Of a stretch of DNA of 26,527 nt, positions 16,308 through 23,986 are shown piece by piece. Position 1 is the first letter of the stretch. Each line of letters opens with the position of its first letter. The position numbers and the translations under genes were made by a program. This DNA comes from Kangiella sp. (GTDB lineage Bacteria; Pseudomonadota; Gammaproteobacteria; Enterobacterales; Kangiellaceae), in the NCBI GenBank assembly GCA_002733465.1, contig NVVT01000005.1, forward strand, positions 17,929 to 44,455, written 5' to 3'. The notes under the pieces were generated by a model. That model saw only the letters and a list, made by a program, of their open reading frames with translations. It ran no database searches and was not told the DNA's origin.

Positions 16308-17126
16308 TTAAATCGTGTTTTGATTTGGGCTATCTGAAACTGAACTGTCATCATTCTGTTCATCTAGTTCTTCATCTGAAGAATTATTCTCTTCGTCATT
16401 AACTTCTTTATTTACAAAATCTGTTTCCGCTTCAGAGTCTAGTTCTTCAACAGCATCTATTTCCATTTGCCTTTCTGAATCCGAGTCCGAATCCGAATCT
16501 AAACTCTGCTCAGAATCAACATTCAGATCAGACACTATCTCATCCTCTTCATGTACATCTGGATTAGGTAATTCTAGTTCTGGATTGATATCTTCAAGAT
16601 CTTTTATTTCAGATAGCGTTGGCAAGTCTTCTAAACTTTTCATATTAAAATAATCTAAAAACTGTTTTGCGGTTGCGTATAATGCAGGTCTTCCAGGGAC
16701 ATCTCTATGACCAACAATTCTGATCCAGTCCCTTTCCATTAGCGTTTTAATAATACTACTGGATACTCCAACACCACGAACGTCTTCTATTTCAGCGCGT
16801 GTAACAGGTTGTCTATACGCAATTAACGCTAAAGTTTCAAGAGTCGCTCTCGTATATTTAGCTGGGCGTTCTTCCCATAATCGACTCAACCATTCAGAAA
16901 AATCTTGGCGAGCTTGGTAACGATAGCCACTTGCGACATTGACAAGCTCAATGCCTCGTCCTTCACAATCATTTTGTAATTGTTTAATAGCTTCCTTAAC
17001 TCTGCTTGCACTCACCAGTTCGAACTCAATAAACAATTTTAACAATTGATCAATGGACATAGGTTTGGCTACAGACATTAAAGCGGCTTCTATGATTTGT
17101 TTTAATTTGTTATCTTCTATATTCAT
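16308..17126 (-). CDS. scpB: Chromosome segregation and condensation protein ScpB
   Basis: Kite subunit of the SMC–ScpAB condensin, which organises and segregates the chromosome. Two winged-helix domains lie at about 1–85 (LKQIIEAALMSVAKPMSIDQLLKLF) and 86–170 (ATLETLALIAYRQPVTRAEIEDVRGVGVS, ERDWIRIVGHRDVPGRPALYATAKQFLDYF), the classic ScpB segments. Residues from about 180 to 272 are an acidic, low-complexity tail rich in Asp, Glu and Ser with an SDSDSDSE run, probably disordered. A 305-bp inverted-repeat element separates it from its usual partner scpA upstream. Confidence 0.96.
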   Translation of the reverse strand: MNIEDNKLKQIIEAALMSVAKPMSIDQLLKLFIEFELVSASRVKEAIKQLQNDCEGRGIELVNVASGYRYQARQDFSEWLSRLWEERPAKYTRATLETLALIAYRQPVTRAEIEDVRGVGVSSSIIKTLMERDWIRIVGHRDVPGRPALYATAKQFLDYFNMKSLEDLPTLSEIKDLEDINPELELPNPDVHEEDEIVSDLNVDSEQSLDSDSDSDSERQMEIDAVEELDSEAETDFVNKEVNDEENNSSDEELDEQNDDSSVSDSPNQNTI

Positions 17127-17163
17127 TGTTTCTTTTCTTTTAAAAAGCCATTCTAGTTAAGTA

Positions 17164-17468
17164 TATACCCATCCCACCTCAAGATGCAGGTTTCAGTGTT
17201 CAGCTAGGCGACTGAACTTAGGAACAGGTTGAACAAAGCGCAACTCGAAGGAAATGGCTAGTCCTTTCCAAGAGTTGTAATGCAGTGCAAGTTTCCTAGC
17301 TGAGCACCCGTAGGGCACCAAAAGTAGGCACTACGAAGCGAGGCTATAAACAACCATCTTTTTCGTTAAGCAATTTTCAGCTAGAATGACTAGCCCAAAA
17401 ATCACTTGCCTCAAATATGGATGTTTCTAGCCTTGCTGAAATCTGCATCTTGAGGTGGGATGGGTATA
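17164..17468. mobile_element. MITE-like element with long terminal inverted repeats, between scpA and scpB
   Basis: A 305-bp non-coding segment is bounded by inverted repeats. The outer 26 bases at 17164–17189 and 17443–17468 match perfectly, and pairing continues to 33 bases with one mismatch (17164–17196 and 17436–17468). The ends begin TATACCCATCCC. The outermost TA bases are compatible with TA-target insertion, as used by Tc1/mariner and IS630 elements, but no clear longer target duplication is visible. The interior has no usable ORF and holds further inverted repeats: 17198–17203 with 17212–17217, TCAGCTAGG with CCTAGCTGA (17200–17208 and 17295–17303), and CAACTC with GAGTTG (from 17241). 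No transposase gene is present, so any movement would need one supplied in trans. It ends 8 bp from the scpA stop and 37 bp from the scpB start. Confidence 0.85.
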
Positions 17469-17476
17469 AAACTACT

Positions 17477-18517
17477 CTAATTAATTCTAGCTCTTACATG
17501 AATTGGCGCAAATGCTTCACTTTGCACTAATTCAACTAAAGACTCTTTTGTTAATTCCATAATCGCTAAAAATGTCACAATAATACCCGCTTTGCCTTCC
17601 TCTACATCAAACAAGGAAACAAAATCAGTAAAATTATCAGCCGATAATATGGCTAATACTTTTGACATTTTTTCACGAGTCGATAATGCTTCTCGCTGAA
17701 TTTGATGCGAGGTAAACATTTTTGCTCTTTGCATAACATCTTTTAAAGCCATCATTACGTCTCTCATATCCACCTGAGGCACAGGTTTATTAATATGTAA
17801 TTCTGGCGTTTGAACTTCCACTTGAAATATATCGCGCCCCATACGAGGTAATTCATCAACATCTATCGCGGCTTTCTTAAAACGTTCGTATTCCTGTAAA
17901 CGTCGAATTAAATCAGCTCTCGGATCATTTTCATCTTCATCAAGTTTTGGTCTAGGCAATAGCACTCGACTTTTAATTTCTGCAAGCATGGCTGCCATAA
18001 CTAAATACTCAGCCGCCAACTCAAGGTTAACACCCTTCATTAACTCGACATACTCCATATATTGTTCCGTGATATGAGCAATCGGAATATTTAAGATATC
18101 CAAATTTTGACGTTTAATTAAATATAACAATAAGTCGAGAGGTCCTTCAAAAGCTTCTAAGAAAACTTCTAGAGCATCGGGTGGAATATACAAATCTTTA
18201 GGCACGTCACTAACAGCTTCACCAGCAATTAAAGCAAAAGGCATTTCTCCCTGTGATTGAGTTTGCGTGCCATCAGACTGAGATTCTCTACTTAAATATT
18301 CCTGAGTTATTGATTCTAACGTACGCGGAATTTCTGTTATTGACTCTTCAGCAGGTTGTTCTTCCACAACAATAGAGTCCGTACCTTCAGTTAATTCTTT
18401 TATCGATCCGTTTTCTGGATTTCCTTGCAAATCAACCTCTAGTTTTTTTTCTAGGTTACTTTCTAGGCTTTCTATTAGTTTATCTTTTGACATATCTTCT
18501 TGCGTATCTTTTTGCAT
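17477..18517 (-). CDS. scpA: Segregation and condensation protein ScpA (kleisin)
   Basis: Kleisin subunit that bridges the SMC heads and binds ScpB. The core starts at about residue 105: PKDLYIPPDALEVFLEAFEGPLDLLLYLIKRQNLDILNIPIAHITEQYMEY, followed by LAAEYLVMAAMLAEIKSRVLLPRP and a C-terminal winged helix (REKMSKVLAILS…VVTFLAIMELTKESLVELVQSEAFAPIHVRA). About 90 residues of acidic, Gln/Ser/Glu-rich sequence precede the core, longer than in many relatives. The total is 346 residues. An internal Met at residue 9 is possible. It follows trpS by 17 bp, so trpS–scpA are one transcript. Confidence 0.96.
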   Translation of the reverse strand: MQKDTQEDMSKDKLIESLESNLEKKLEVDLQGNPENGSIKELTEGTDSIVVEEQPAEESITEIPRTLESITQEYLSRESQSDGTQTQSQGEMPFALIAGEAVSDVPKDLYIPPDALEVFLEAFEGPLDLLLYLIKRQNLDILNIPIAHITEQYMEYVELMKGVNLELAAEYLVMAAMLAEIKSRVLLPRPKLDEDENDPRADLIRRLQEYERFKKAAIDVDELPRMGRDIFQVEVQTPELHINKPVPQVDMRDVMMALKDVMQRAKMFTSHQIQREALSTREKMSKVLAILSADNFTDFVSLFDVEEGKAGIIVTFLAIMELTKESLVELVQSEAFAPIHVRARIN

Positions 18518-18534
18518 AGCAGGCTCACTCGCAC

Positions 18535-19752
18535 CTAACGGTACGACAACCCCATTGCTTCGCGAACATCTTCCATAGTTTCTTTAGCAATATCTCGTGC
18601 TTTATCGGAACCTTCAGCAATAATATTTCTTACTAACTCTGGATTTTCTTCATACTCTTTCGCATTTTCTCTAAACTCTGTAGTTTCCTTAATAACACAA
18701 TCAATCAATGGCTGCTTGCACTCTAAACATCCTATTCCAGCCGTTGTACACCCTTTCTTAACCCAGCTTTTGACATCATCGGCTGAATAAACTTCATGTA
18801 ATTGCCATACTGGGCATTTATCAGGATCGCCTGGGTCCGTTAATCGCACTCTGGCGGGATCGGTTTGCATGGTTTTAATTTTCTTCTCTACCTGATCTGC
18901 GGACTCCCGCATTTCAATCACGTTATTATAAGATTTAGACATTTTTTGACCGTCAAGACCTGGCATTTTAGAAACTGGCGTTAATAACGCTTGTGGCTCA
19001 GGCAAAATAATTTTGCCTCCGCCATCTAAATAACCAATTAAGCGTTCTTTGTCACCTAATGAAATACTCGAATGACTTTCTACCATGGCATGAGCTTGAG
19101 CCAGTGCGTCTTCGTTTCCTTCTTGAACATAATCTCGTCGTAAATTGTTATAAAGTTTGGCATTCTTTTTACCCAACTTTTTGATTGCGTCTTCCGCCTT
19201 TTTCTCAAAACCTGGCTCCCGTCCATAGTAATGATTAAATCGTCTAGCGATTTCTCGAGACATTTCAACGTGAGGTACTTGATCTAATCCGACCGGTACA
19301 GCCCCCGCTTTATAAGCTAATATATCGGCTGTTTGCAATAATGGATATCCAAGGAATCCGTAGGTACTTAGATCCTTATCTTTTAATTTTTCTTGTTGCT
19401 CTTTGTAGGTTGGCGCTCTTTCTAACCAGCTTAGTGGCGTCAACATAGAAAGTAATAGATGTAATTCTGCATGCTCTGGCACTTTAGATTGAATAAACAT
19501 AGTTGAGGATCCAGGATTAACACCCGCAGCTAACCAGTCAATCACCATGTCCCACACAGATTCCTCTATGATTTGAGGATTATCGTAGTGGGTGGTCAAT
19601 ACATGCCAATCGGCTACAAAAAAGAAACATTCATGTTCATGCTGTAACCTTGCCCAGTTTTTTAACACTCCATGGTAGTGCCCAAGGTGTAACTTTCCTG
19701 ACGGACGCATGCCCGATAATACTCTTTGATTTTGTAGATTGATGGTGCTCAA
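18535..19752 (-). CDS. trpS: Tryptophanyl-tRNA synthetase (long form)
   Basis: Class I synthetase charging tRNA-Trp. The 405 residues carry the HIGH-type box HLGH at 22–25 after SGMRPSGKL, GLDQVPHVEMSREIARRFN (about 155–173), and the KMSKS loop at 270–274. It is about 70 residues longer than the E. coli enzyme (334). The extra sequence is a polar, lysine-rich insertion at about 182–247 between the Rossmann half and the KMSKS region. Cys335, 342, 345 and 352 (GCTTAGIGCLECKQPLIDC) may form a metal-binding cluster. Longer TrpRS forms occur in other gammaproteobacteria. It is transcribed with scpA, and the 227-bp gap upstream is shared with the divergent RDD gene. Confidence 0.96.
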   Translation of the reverse strand: MSTINLQNQRVLSGMRPSGKLHLGHYHGVLKNWARLQHEHECFFFVADWHVLTTHYDNPQIIEESVWDMVIDWLAAGVNPGSSTMFIQSKVPEHAELHLLLSMLTPLSWLERAPTYKEQQEKLKDKDLSTYGFLGYPLLQTADILAYKAGAVPVGLDQVPHVEMSREIARRFNHYYGREPGFEKKAEDAIKKLGKKNAKLYNNLRRDYVQEGNEDALAQAHAMVESHSSISLGDKERLIGYLDGGGKIILPEPQALLTPVSKMPGLDGQKMSKSYNNVIEMRESADQVEKKIKTMQTDPARVRLTDPGDPDKCPVWQLHEVYSADDVKSWVKKGCTTAGIGCLECKQPLIDCVIKETTEFRENAKEYEENPELVRNIIAEGSDKARDIAKETMEDVREAMGLSYR

Positions 19753-19979
19753 TTTCGATCCCTAATATTATGTCTAAATTACTTAAACCAAATATCATGA
19801 TTCTATGACATTAGGCTTTTATTTTGAACCGGCTATTATAAAGCGTGAACTTCGGACATCCTACTAATATTTCAAATGACGGAATATTTTGCGTAACTAT
19901 TTAACTATTCGCTGAATAGATACTATTTTGCTAAACTTACGCAATCTTTTATCTCTCTAAGCTGAATAGCATTATAAAC
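19753..19979. promoter_or_regulatory. Divergent intergenic region between trpS and the RDD gene
   Basis: This 227-bp AT-rich gap must hold outward promoters for trpS (minus) and the RDD gene (plus). I see several AT-rich boxes but no pair I would assign with confidence. There is no repeat element or ORF in it. Confidence 0.3.
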
Positions 19980-20468
19980 ATGAATCAACCTGCTACACAA
20001 GTAACACTCGCGTCATTTTGGAAACGCCTATTTGCTTGGGTTTATGATTTACTCGGTGCTTTAGGCATCTTTGTATTGGCTTTAGTGATAGGTCAAATCG
20101 TTATTTATCTTGCAACATTACCTTGGAACAATGATTTTAACGATGTAGCTCTGGCAACCAGCAATAATTTTCTATGGGGCGCTTACCTATTTGCCTGCGT
20201 ACAGTATTATTATGTTTGGTGTTGGGTGAAAGGCGGTCAAACGGTTGGTATGAAAACATGGCGACTACAAGTTTATAAAGCAAATGGTGAATTACTCACT
20301 TATAAAGAAGCTTATTTACGCTCATTTTTGTCTTTCGGCGGGATATCATCAATTTGGGCACTAATTGATAAAGAAAAAAGAGGCTTACAGGATCTTATCG
20401 TCGATTCGATAGTCATTGAACTACCAAAAGACTTTTATAAAAATCAGAATCAAAAACCATTGATTTGA
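19980..20468 (+). CDS. RDD family membrane protein
   Basis: A 162-residue integral membrane protein of the RDD family, named for conserved Arg and Asp residues; function is largely unknown, with some members implicated in ion exchange. Seen: the N-terminal FWKRLFAWVYDLLGALGIF signature with Arg and Asp in the first helix (about 14–32), a second hydrophobic segment at about 33–50, a third at about 65–82, then GGQTVGMKTWRLQVYKANGELLTYKEAYLRSFLS, the typical RDD C-terminal half. It is 49 bp upstream of pldA and probably co-transcribed. Confidence 0.88.
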   Translation: MNQPATQVTLASFWKRLFAWVYDLLGALGIFVLALVIGQIVIYLATLPWNNDFNDVALATSNNFLWGAYLFACVQYYYVWCWVKGGQTVGMKTWRLQVYKANGELLTYKEAYLRSFLSFGGISSIWALIDKEKRGLQDLIVDSIVIELPKDFYKNQNQKPLI

Positions 20469-20517
20469 TATTATGATATCTAGTGAATTTAAGTTTTATT
20501 AAACTACGATTAAATCC

Positions 20518-21540
20518 ATGAAATTAAATAAGCGCCTACTAACACTATTTATCATCCTATCAAATATTGGCTTTAGTCCTTACTCAAATGCCTTTGAATA
20601 TTCGGAGGAAATGCAAATTTGTCTACTAGGACAAATTGCTAAAGATAAGCCTAACGTATCTATTAAAACGATTAAAGACAAGTGTACTCTTGTTGTCGGT
20701 GACAATACCGAAGATTACAGCAGAGAACTATCAAAAATTGAATTACGTATTGCTAGAGAAAGAGCAACGCAAAGTAATCCAAGCGTTATTACGCCACATA
20801 AACGCAGTTACTTTTTACCAGTAACTTATATAGATCAGCCCAATGAAGCTCCTTTCAGGGAATTTCCTGTAGATGGTACATTGGATAATTTTGAAGCTAA
20901 GTTTCAAATCAGCTTCAAAGCACCAATATTCACCAATATTTTCAATGAATCAGATATTATCCATATGGGTTTTACCATTCAATCCTATTGGCAAATGTAT
21001 AATTCAGATTTATCTTCGCCATTTAGAGAAACCAACTATCAACCAGAAATTTTTTATTCAATGATTGAAGATAAAGAGTTTGAAGGTTGGCACAATCGAA
21101 TTATTAGTTTTGGATTTGAACATCAATCAAACGGCCATACACAGTTATTATCCAGAAGCTGGAATCGTTTATACGCACAGTTTGTTTTTGAAAAAGATGA
21201 TTGGGTGGTCGTTTTTAAACCATGGTATCGTTTACCTGAAAAAGATAAAGTTGAACCAAATCAAGCTGATGGTGACGACAATCCTGACATTCATAAGTAC
21301 ATGGGGTATTTTGAGCTGACCACCGTATACCAGTGGAAGTCACAAACATTAAGTACTTTATTTCGTAATAATTTACAAAGCGACAATAAGGGAGCTATCC
21401 AAATTGACTGGTCTTTTCCCATGGGAAAACGTTTTAAAGGTTACGTACAATATTTTAATGGGTATGGAGAGAGCTTAATCGATTATGACCAGCATATTCA
21501 AAGGCTGGGAATTGGAATTTTATTGACTGATTTTTTCTGA
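20518..21540 (+). CDS. pldA: Outer-membrane phospholipase A (OMPLA)
   Basis: Outer-membrane beta-barrel that hydrolyses phospholipids which have leaked into the outer leaflet, helping keep lipid asymmetry. A signal peptide is visible (KRLLTLFIILSNIGFS…NA). The catalytic segment GFEHQSNGHTQLLSRSWNRLYAQ gives His202, Ser204 and Asn216, matching the His–Ser–Asn triad of E. coli OMPLA, followed by VFKPWYRLPE. The protein is 340 residues, longer than E. coli (289), because of about 70 extra residues before the barrel (from the signal peptide to about residue 95) containing two Cys. The last residue is Phe, as expected for barrel assembly. Confidence 0.95.
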   Translation: MKLNKRLLTLFIILSNIGFSPYSNAFEYSEEMQICLLGQIAKDKPNVSIKTIKDKCTLVVGDNTEDYSRELSKIELRIARERATQSNPSVITPHKRSYFLPVTYIDQPNEAPFREFPVDGTLDNFEAKFQISFKAPIFTNIFNESDIIHMGFTIQSYWQMYNSDLSSPFRETNYQPEIFYSMIEDKEFEGWHNRIISFGFEHQSNGHTQLLSRSWNRLYAQFVFEKDDWVVVFKPWYRLPEKDKVEPNQADGDDNPDIHKYMGYFELTTVYQWKSQTLSTLFRNNLQSDNKGAIQIDWSFPMGKRFKGYVQYFNGYGESLIDYDQHIQRLGIGILLTDFF

Positions 21541-21552
21541 ATGTTAACACTC

Positions 21553-21584
21553 ACAATAGGACTGCCATACGACAGACCTATTGT
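21553..21584. terminator. Hairpin between convergent pldA and csp
   Basis: ACAATAGGACTG, loop CCATACGA, CAGACCTATTGT pair over 12 positions with one internal mismatch. It lies 13 bp after the pldA stop and 19 bp after the csp stop, in a 62-bp convergent gap. No strong T-run follows on either strand, so it is a plausible but not classic bidirectional terminator or 3'-end protecting hairpin. Confidence 0.55.
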
Positions 21585-21602
21585 TCATGTTATTCGTGCT
21601 AT

Positions 21603-21809
21603 TTATACTGCGACAACTTTATTTGCACAAGGTCCTTTTTGTCCTTGACCGACTTCAAATTCTACCGCTTGACCGTCATTTAGACTTGCATAACCGCCGC
21701 CACTTTGAATTTCAGAATGATGTACAAAAAGATCTTTACTTCCGTCTTCAGGAGTAATAAAACCAAAACCTTTATCTGCGTTGAACCACTTAACTGTACC
21801 TTTACTCAT
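21603..21809 (-). CDS. Cold-shock domain protein
   Basis: A 68-residue single-stranded nucleic-acid-binding OB-fold protein of the CspA family, acting as an RNA chaperone or transcription antiterminator. RNP1 (KGFGFITP, residues about 13–20) and RNP2 (DLFVHHSEI, about 26–34) are intact, after the usual MSKGTVKWFNADKGFG start and before GPCANKVVAV. I cannot tell from sequence which csp paralogue it is or whether it is cold-induced. The gene order csp, small basic gene, 88-residue gene on the same strand suggests a possible local unit. Confidence 0.95.
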   Translation of the reverse strand: MSKGTVKWFNADKGFGFITPEDGSKDLFVHHSEIQSGGGYASLNDGQAVEFEVGQGQKGPCANKVVAV

Positions 21810-21914
21810 GTTGTTTACTCTATTTTAGGGTGAAAAATTATTGATATCACGATTCCAATTCACCATTTGAAACCGAGATAATGATTTTCTAAAAAGAACT
21901 AAGGTAGATAACGT

Positions 21915-22067
21915 CTAAGAATCAATATTAGTATCTTCATTGTTAGTTAATGAACCTTGTTCTTCTTCTGCCTTTTTAGTCATTTTACTAAGTCGCTTTT
22001 CTTCTTTCTTCTTCTTTTTTGCGATTTCTTTCTGTCTTTTTTCAAATGAGTAATTAGGTTTTGCCAT
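21915..22067 (-). CDS. Small lysine-rich protein of unknown function (50 residues)
   Basis: A short ORF starting MAKPNYSFEKRQKEIAKKKK, followed by an alternating Lys/Glu segment (KEEKRLSKMTKKAEEE) and a polar acidic tail ending TNIDS. An AGAGA ribosome site lies about seven bases before the ATG. The charge pattern suggests one long amphipathic or charged helix. Small proteins starting MAKPNYSFEKRQ are, as I recall, common in gammaproteobacteria, but no function is known to me. It lies upstream of csp and downstream of the 88-residue gene, all on the minus strand. Confidence 0.72.
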   Translation of the reverse strand: MAKPNYSFEKRQKEIAKKKKKEEKRLSKMTKKAEEEQGSLTNNEDTNIDS

Positions 22068-22115
22068 TAGAATTCTCTTACGTTAAATAAACTGACTAAT
22101 AATTAACTAATTTTT

Positions 22116-22382
22116 CTATAAATCAAGATTACGTATTAAAACGCTTGCTGATGTAATAATGCGCTTTGTACGATAGAGCTCAGGATGTTTCTGCTCATCA
22201 GAGTAACGCATTGGCTCTCCGGAAGTAGGACTAACAAACCAAGATATTTCAGGACGAGGATCGCCTAACTGCTTTTTAAAAGCCTGCGGAGTAATTTTTA
22301 ATGATTTAGCCGCCGCGTCAAATGTGCAACGAGTTTTTACCTGATTTATATAATCAACCACTATTTTAACGTTTTCTTCCAC
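22116..22382 (-). CDS. Uncharacterised 88-residue protein, possible DNA-binding fold (GTG start)
   Basis: The protein starts at a GTG with an AGGAG ribosome site ten bases upstream, which fixes the start. The first half, IVVDYINQVKTRCTFDAAAKSLKITPQAFKKQLG (about 7–40), has the spacing of a helix-turn-helix. The second half is RPEISWFVSPTSGEPMRYSDEQKHPELYRTKRIITSASVLIRNLDL. The W–V–P–G–P–Y–HPEL pattern looks like a conserved small family, but I cannot name it. A TATAAT box at 22414–22419 on the same strand is the likely -10. It is followed by the 50-residue gene 48 bp downstream. Confidence 0.75.
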   Translation of the reverse strand: MEENVKIVVDYINQVKTRCTFDAAAKSLKITPQAFKKQLGDPRPEISWFVSPTSGEPMRYSDEQKHPELYRTKRIITSASVLIRNLDL

Positions 22383-22656
22383 TTCGAAATGCTCCTAATA
22401 AAATTATCGCTATATTATACGCATAAAAACTATTTATACGAGTTTTCAGCGAGTAGATTAGAATTTATTTATTCCATAAATTCAATGACATAGTCAGATT
22501 TCATCAAATATTAATCGCAAATAGTCGATATTATCTTTACTTACAATAGGAAATGTTTTAAAAATAGTCTTTATTATCAATAAGATAGGTGTCACTCGAG
22601 GACATTCTCAATCACGTTATCTAAGCAAAAAACAAGAAATAGCTCAATAAACTCAC
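22383..22656. other. Intergenic region between argH and the 88-residue gene
   Basis: This 274-bp AT-rich gap lies after the argH stop. It contains the promoter region of the 88-residue gene at its left end. I see no ORF, repeat or clear terminator. A T6 run on the minus strand near 22628 has no convincing stem before it. Confidence 0.4.
22414..22419 (-). promoter_or_regulatory. Likely -10 box of the 88-residue gene
   Basis: A perfect TATAAT on the minus strand, 32 bp before the GTG start, preceded by TGCG. The -35 element is poor. Confidence 0.45.
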
Positions 22657-23940
22657 TTACTTTAACCTTTCTCTAATTTCTTCTAATCTCAAGTCTCGAC
22701 AAGCCCCTACGGAAACTCTGGCATTAATACTATCCAATGGCGTTCTATTTTCAAGTTCATCATAGCTATTAGCCACCTGTTGATATGCCGTTCTAAAAGG
22801 GATATTTTGTTGACTCAATTCAATCGCCAAATCGGTTGCATACATCGGCGCGGTAATTTTACTCTCACAGGACTCTTTTATAAATTGAGTACACTCTATT
22901 AATGCGGGAAACAATGACAAGGTATCAATCGATTTTTTCACTCCGCGCAATAACGCGCCTTTAGTTAACTGCAGATCTCTCTGATATCCTGAAGGCAACG
23001 AAAGCAATGATTGAAGTTCAATTGTTGCAGATTGCACAACCGCATAGCTCCCTCTCATTAATTCGACCAAATCAGGGTTAGTTTTATTAGGCATAATTGA
23101 ACTGCCTGTCATCATTTCACTGGGTAAATTGACCATTGAAAATTCTTGGGTGGTAAAAATAGAAATATCCCAACAATAACGCCTGACATCTAATAAACAT
23201 AGTGACATGGCATTAAGTACCGCTAACTCAAACTTGCCTCGGCTATTTTGCGCATAAATAGGATTTAGTTGAATTCTTGCAAAGTTTAATTCTTGGGTCG
23301 TTAGTTCACGATCTAAAGGAAGATTAACTCCATAACCCGCAGCGGTTCCTAAGGGATTACAATCAATCAATTTTAAACAGGCCTCTAAAGAAATTAGATT
23401 ATCGACCATCGATTCGGCGAATCCAGCAAACCACATTCCAACGGATGATGGAACCGCCTGTTGCAAATGAGTATAACCAGGCATCGGTTGCTCTTTGCCT
23501 AACTCTGCTTTATTAAGACAGCTCTCTGCGCTTTCTTTACAAAGTTGAATCACTTGATTGAGTGAATCTTTCAAATAAAGTCTAGTGGCAACTAAAATTT
23601 GATCATTTCTTGAACGTCCGGTATGTACTTTTTTACCTAACTCACCTAGTTTTTCGACTAACCAATATTCAATAGCAGAATGACAATCTTCAAATCGGTT
23701 ATCTAAAATAAATTCGCCTGTGTCAAAAGCTTTGGACAAATTAGATAATTCTTTGATTAACTGTAAACTTTCATCATCACTTATTAATTTAATCGAAGCT
23801 AACCCTTTAACATGCGCCTGGCTTGCTTGAATATCATATTGAATCAATTCACGGTCGAGAATCACGTCCTCACCTGCCATAAAATTCATCATTTTTTTAT
23901 TGATAGACGTTGTGCTTTTTTGCCATAAAGGTTGTGTCAT
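22657..23940 (-). CDS. argH: Argininosuccinate lyase
   Basis: Last step of arginine synthesis: splits argininosuccinate into arginine and fumarate. With the start at 23940 (MTQPLWQKSTTS…) the protein has 427 residues and an AGAAGAGA ribosome site about nine bases upstream. The open frame runs 35 codons further to an ATG at 24045, but that extension is translated from the palindromic repeat and is Pro/Gln-rich, so it is rejected. Seen: the HTGRSRNDQ segment (residues about 102–110, KVHTGRSRNDQILVATRLYLKD), the catalytic loop TGSSIMPNKTNPDLVELMRG, and MPGYTHLQQAVPSS. The loop reads MPNKTNPD where many enzymes have MPQKKNPD, similar to the Xanthomonas-type branch. It follows argC. Confidence 0.94.
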   Translation of the reverse strand: MTQPLWQKSTTSINKKMMNFMAGEDVILDRELIQYDIQASQAHVKGLASIKLISDDESLQLIKELSNLSKAFDTGEFILDNRFEDCHSAIEYWLVEKLGELGKKVHTGRSRNDQILVATRLYLKDSLNQVIQLCKESAESCLNKAELGKEQPMPGYTHLQQAVPSSVGMWFAGFAESMVDNLISLEACLKLIDCNPLGTAAGYGVNLPLDRELTTQELNFARIQLNPIYAQNSRGKFELAVLNAMSLCLLDVRRYCWDISIFTTQEFSMVNLPSEMMTGSSIMPNKTNPDLVELMRGSYAVVQSATIELQSLLSLPSGYQRDLQLTKGALLRGVKKSIDTLSLFPALIECTQFIKESCESKITAPMYATDLAIELSQQNIPFRTAYQQVANSYDELENRTPLDSINARVSVGACRDLRLEEIRERLK

Positions 23941-23986
23941 AATAATTTCTCTTCTATTATCAAATAGTTCAATTGTATTATTTCCA

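Noticed and set aside
17164..17468. Possibility that the inverted-repeat segment is a complete insertion sequence
   Set aside because: At 305 bp with no open frame of useful size it cannot encode a transposase.
19080..19268. Second minus-strand frame inside trpS
   Set aside because: Out-of-frame shadow of trpS. The synthetase frame has all motifs uninterrupted.
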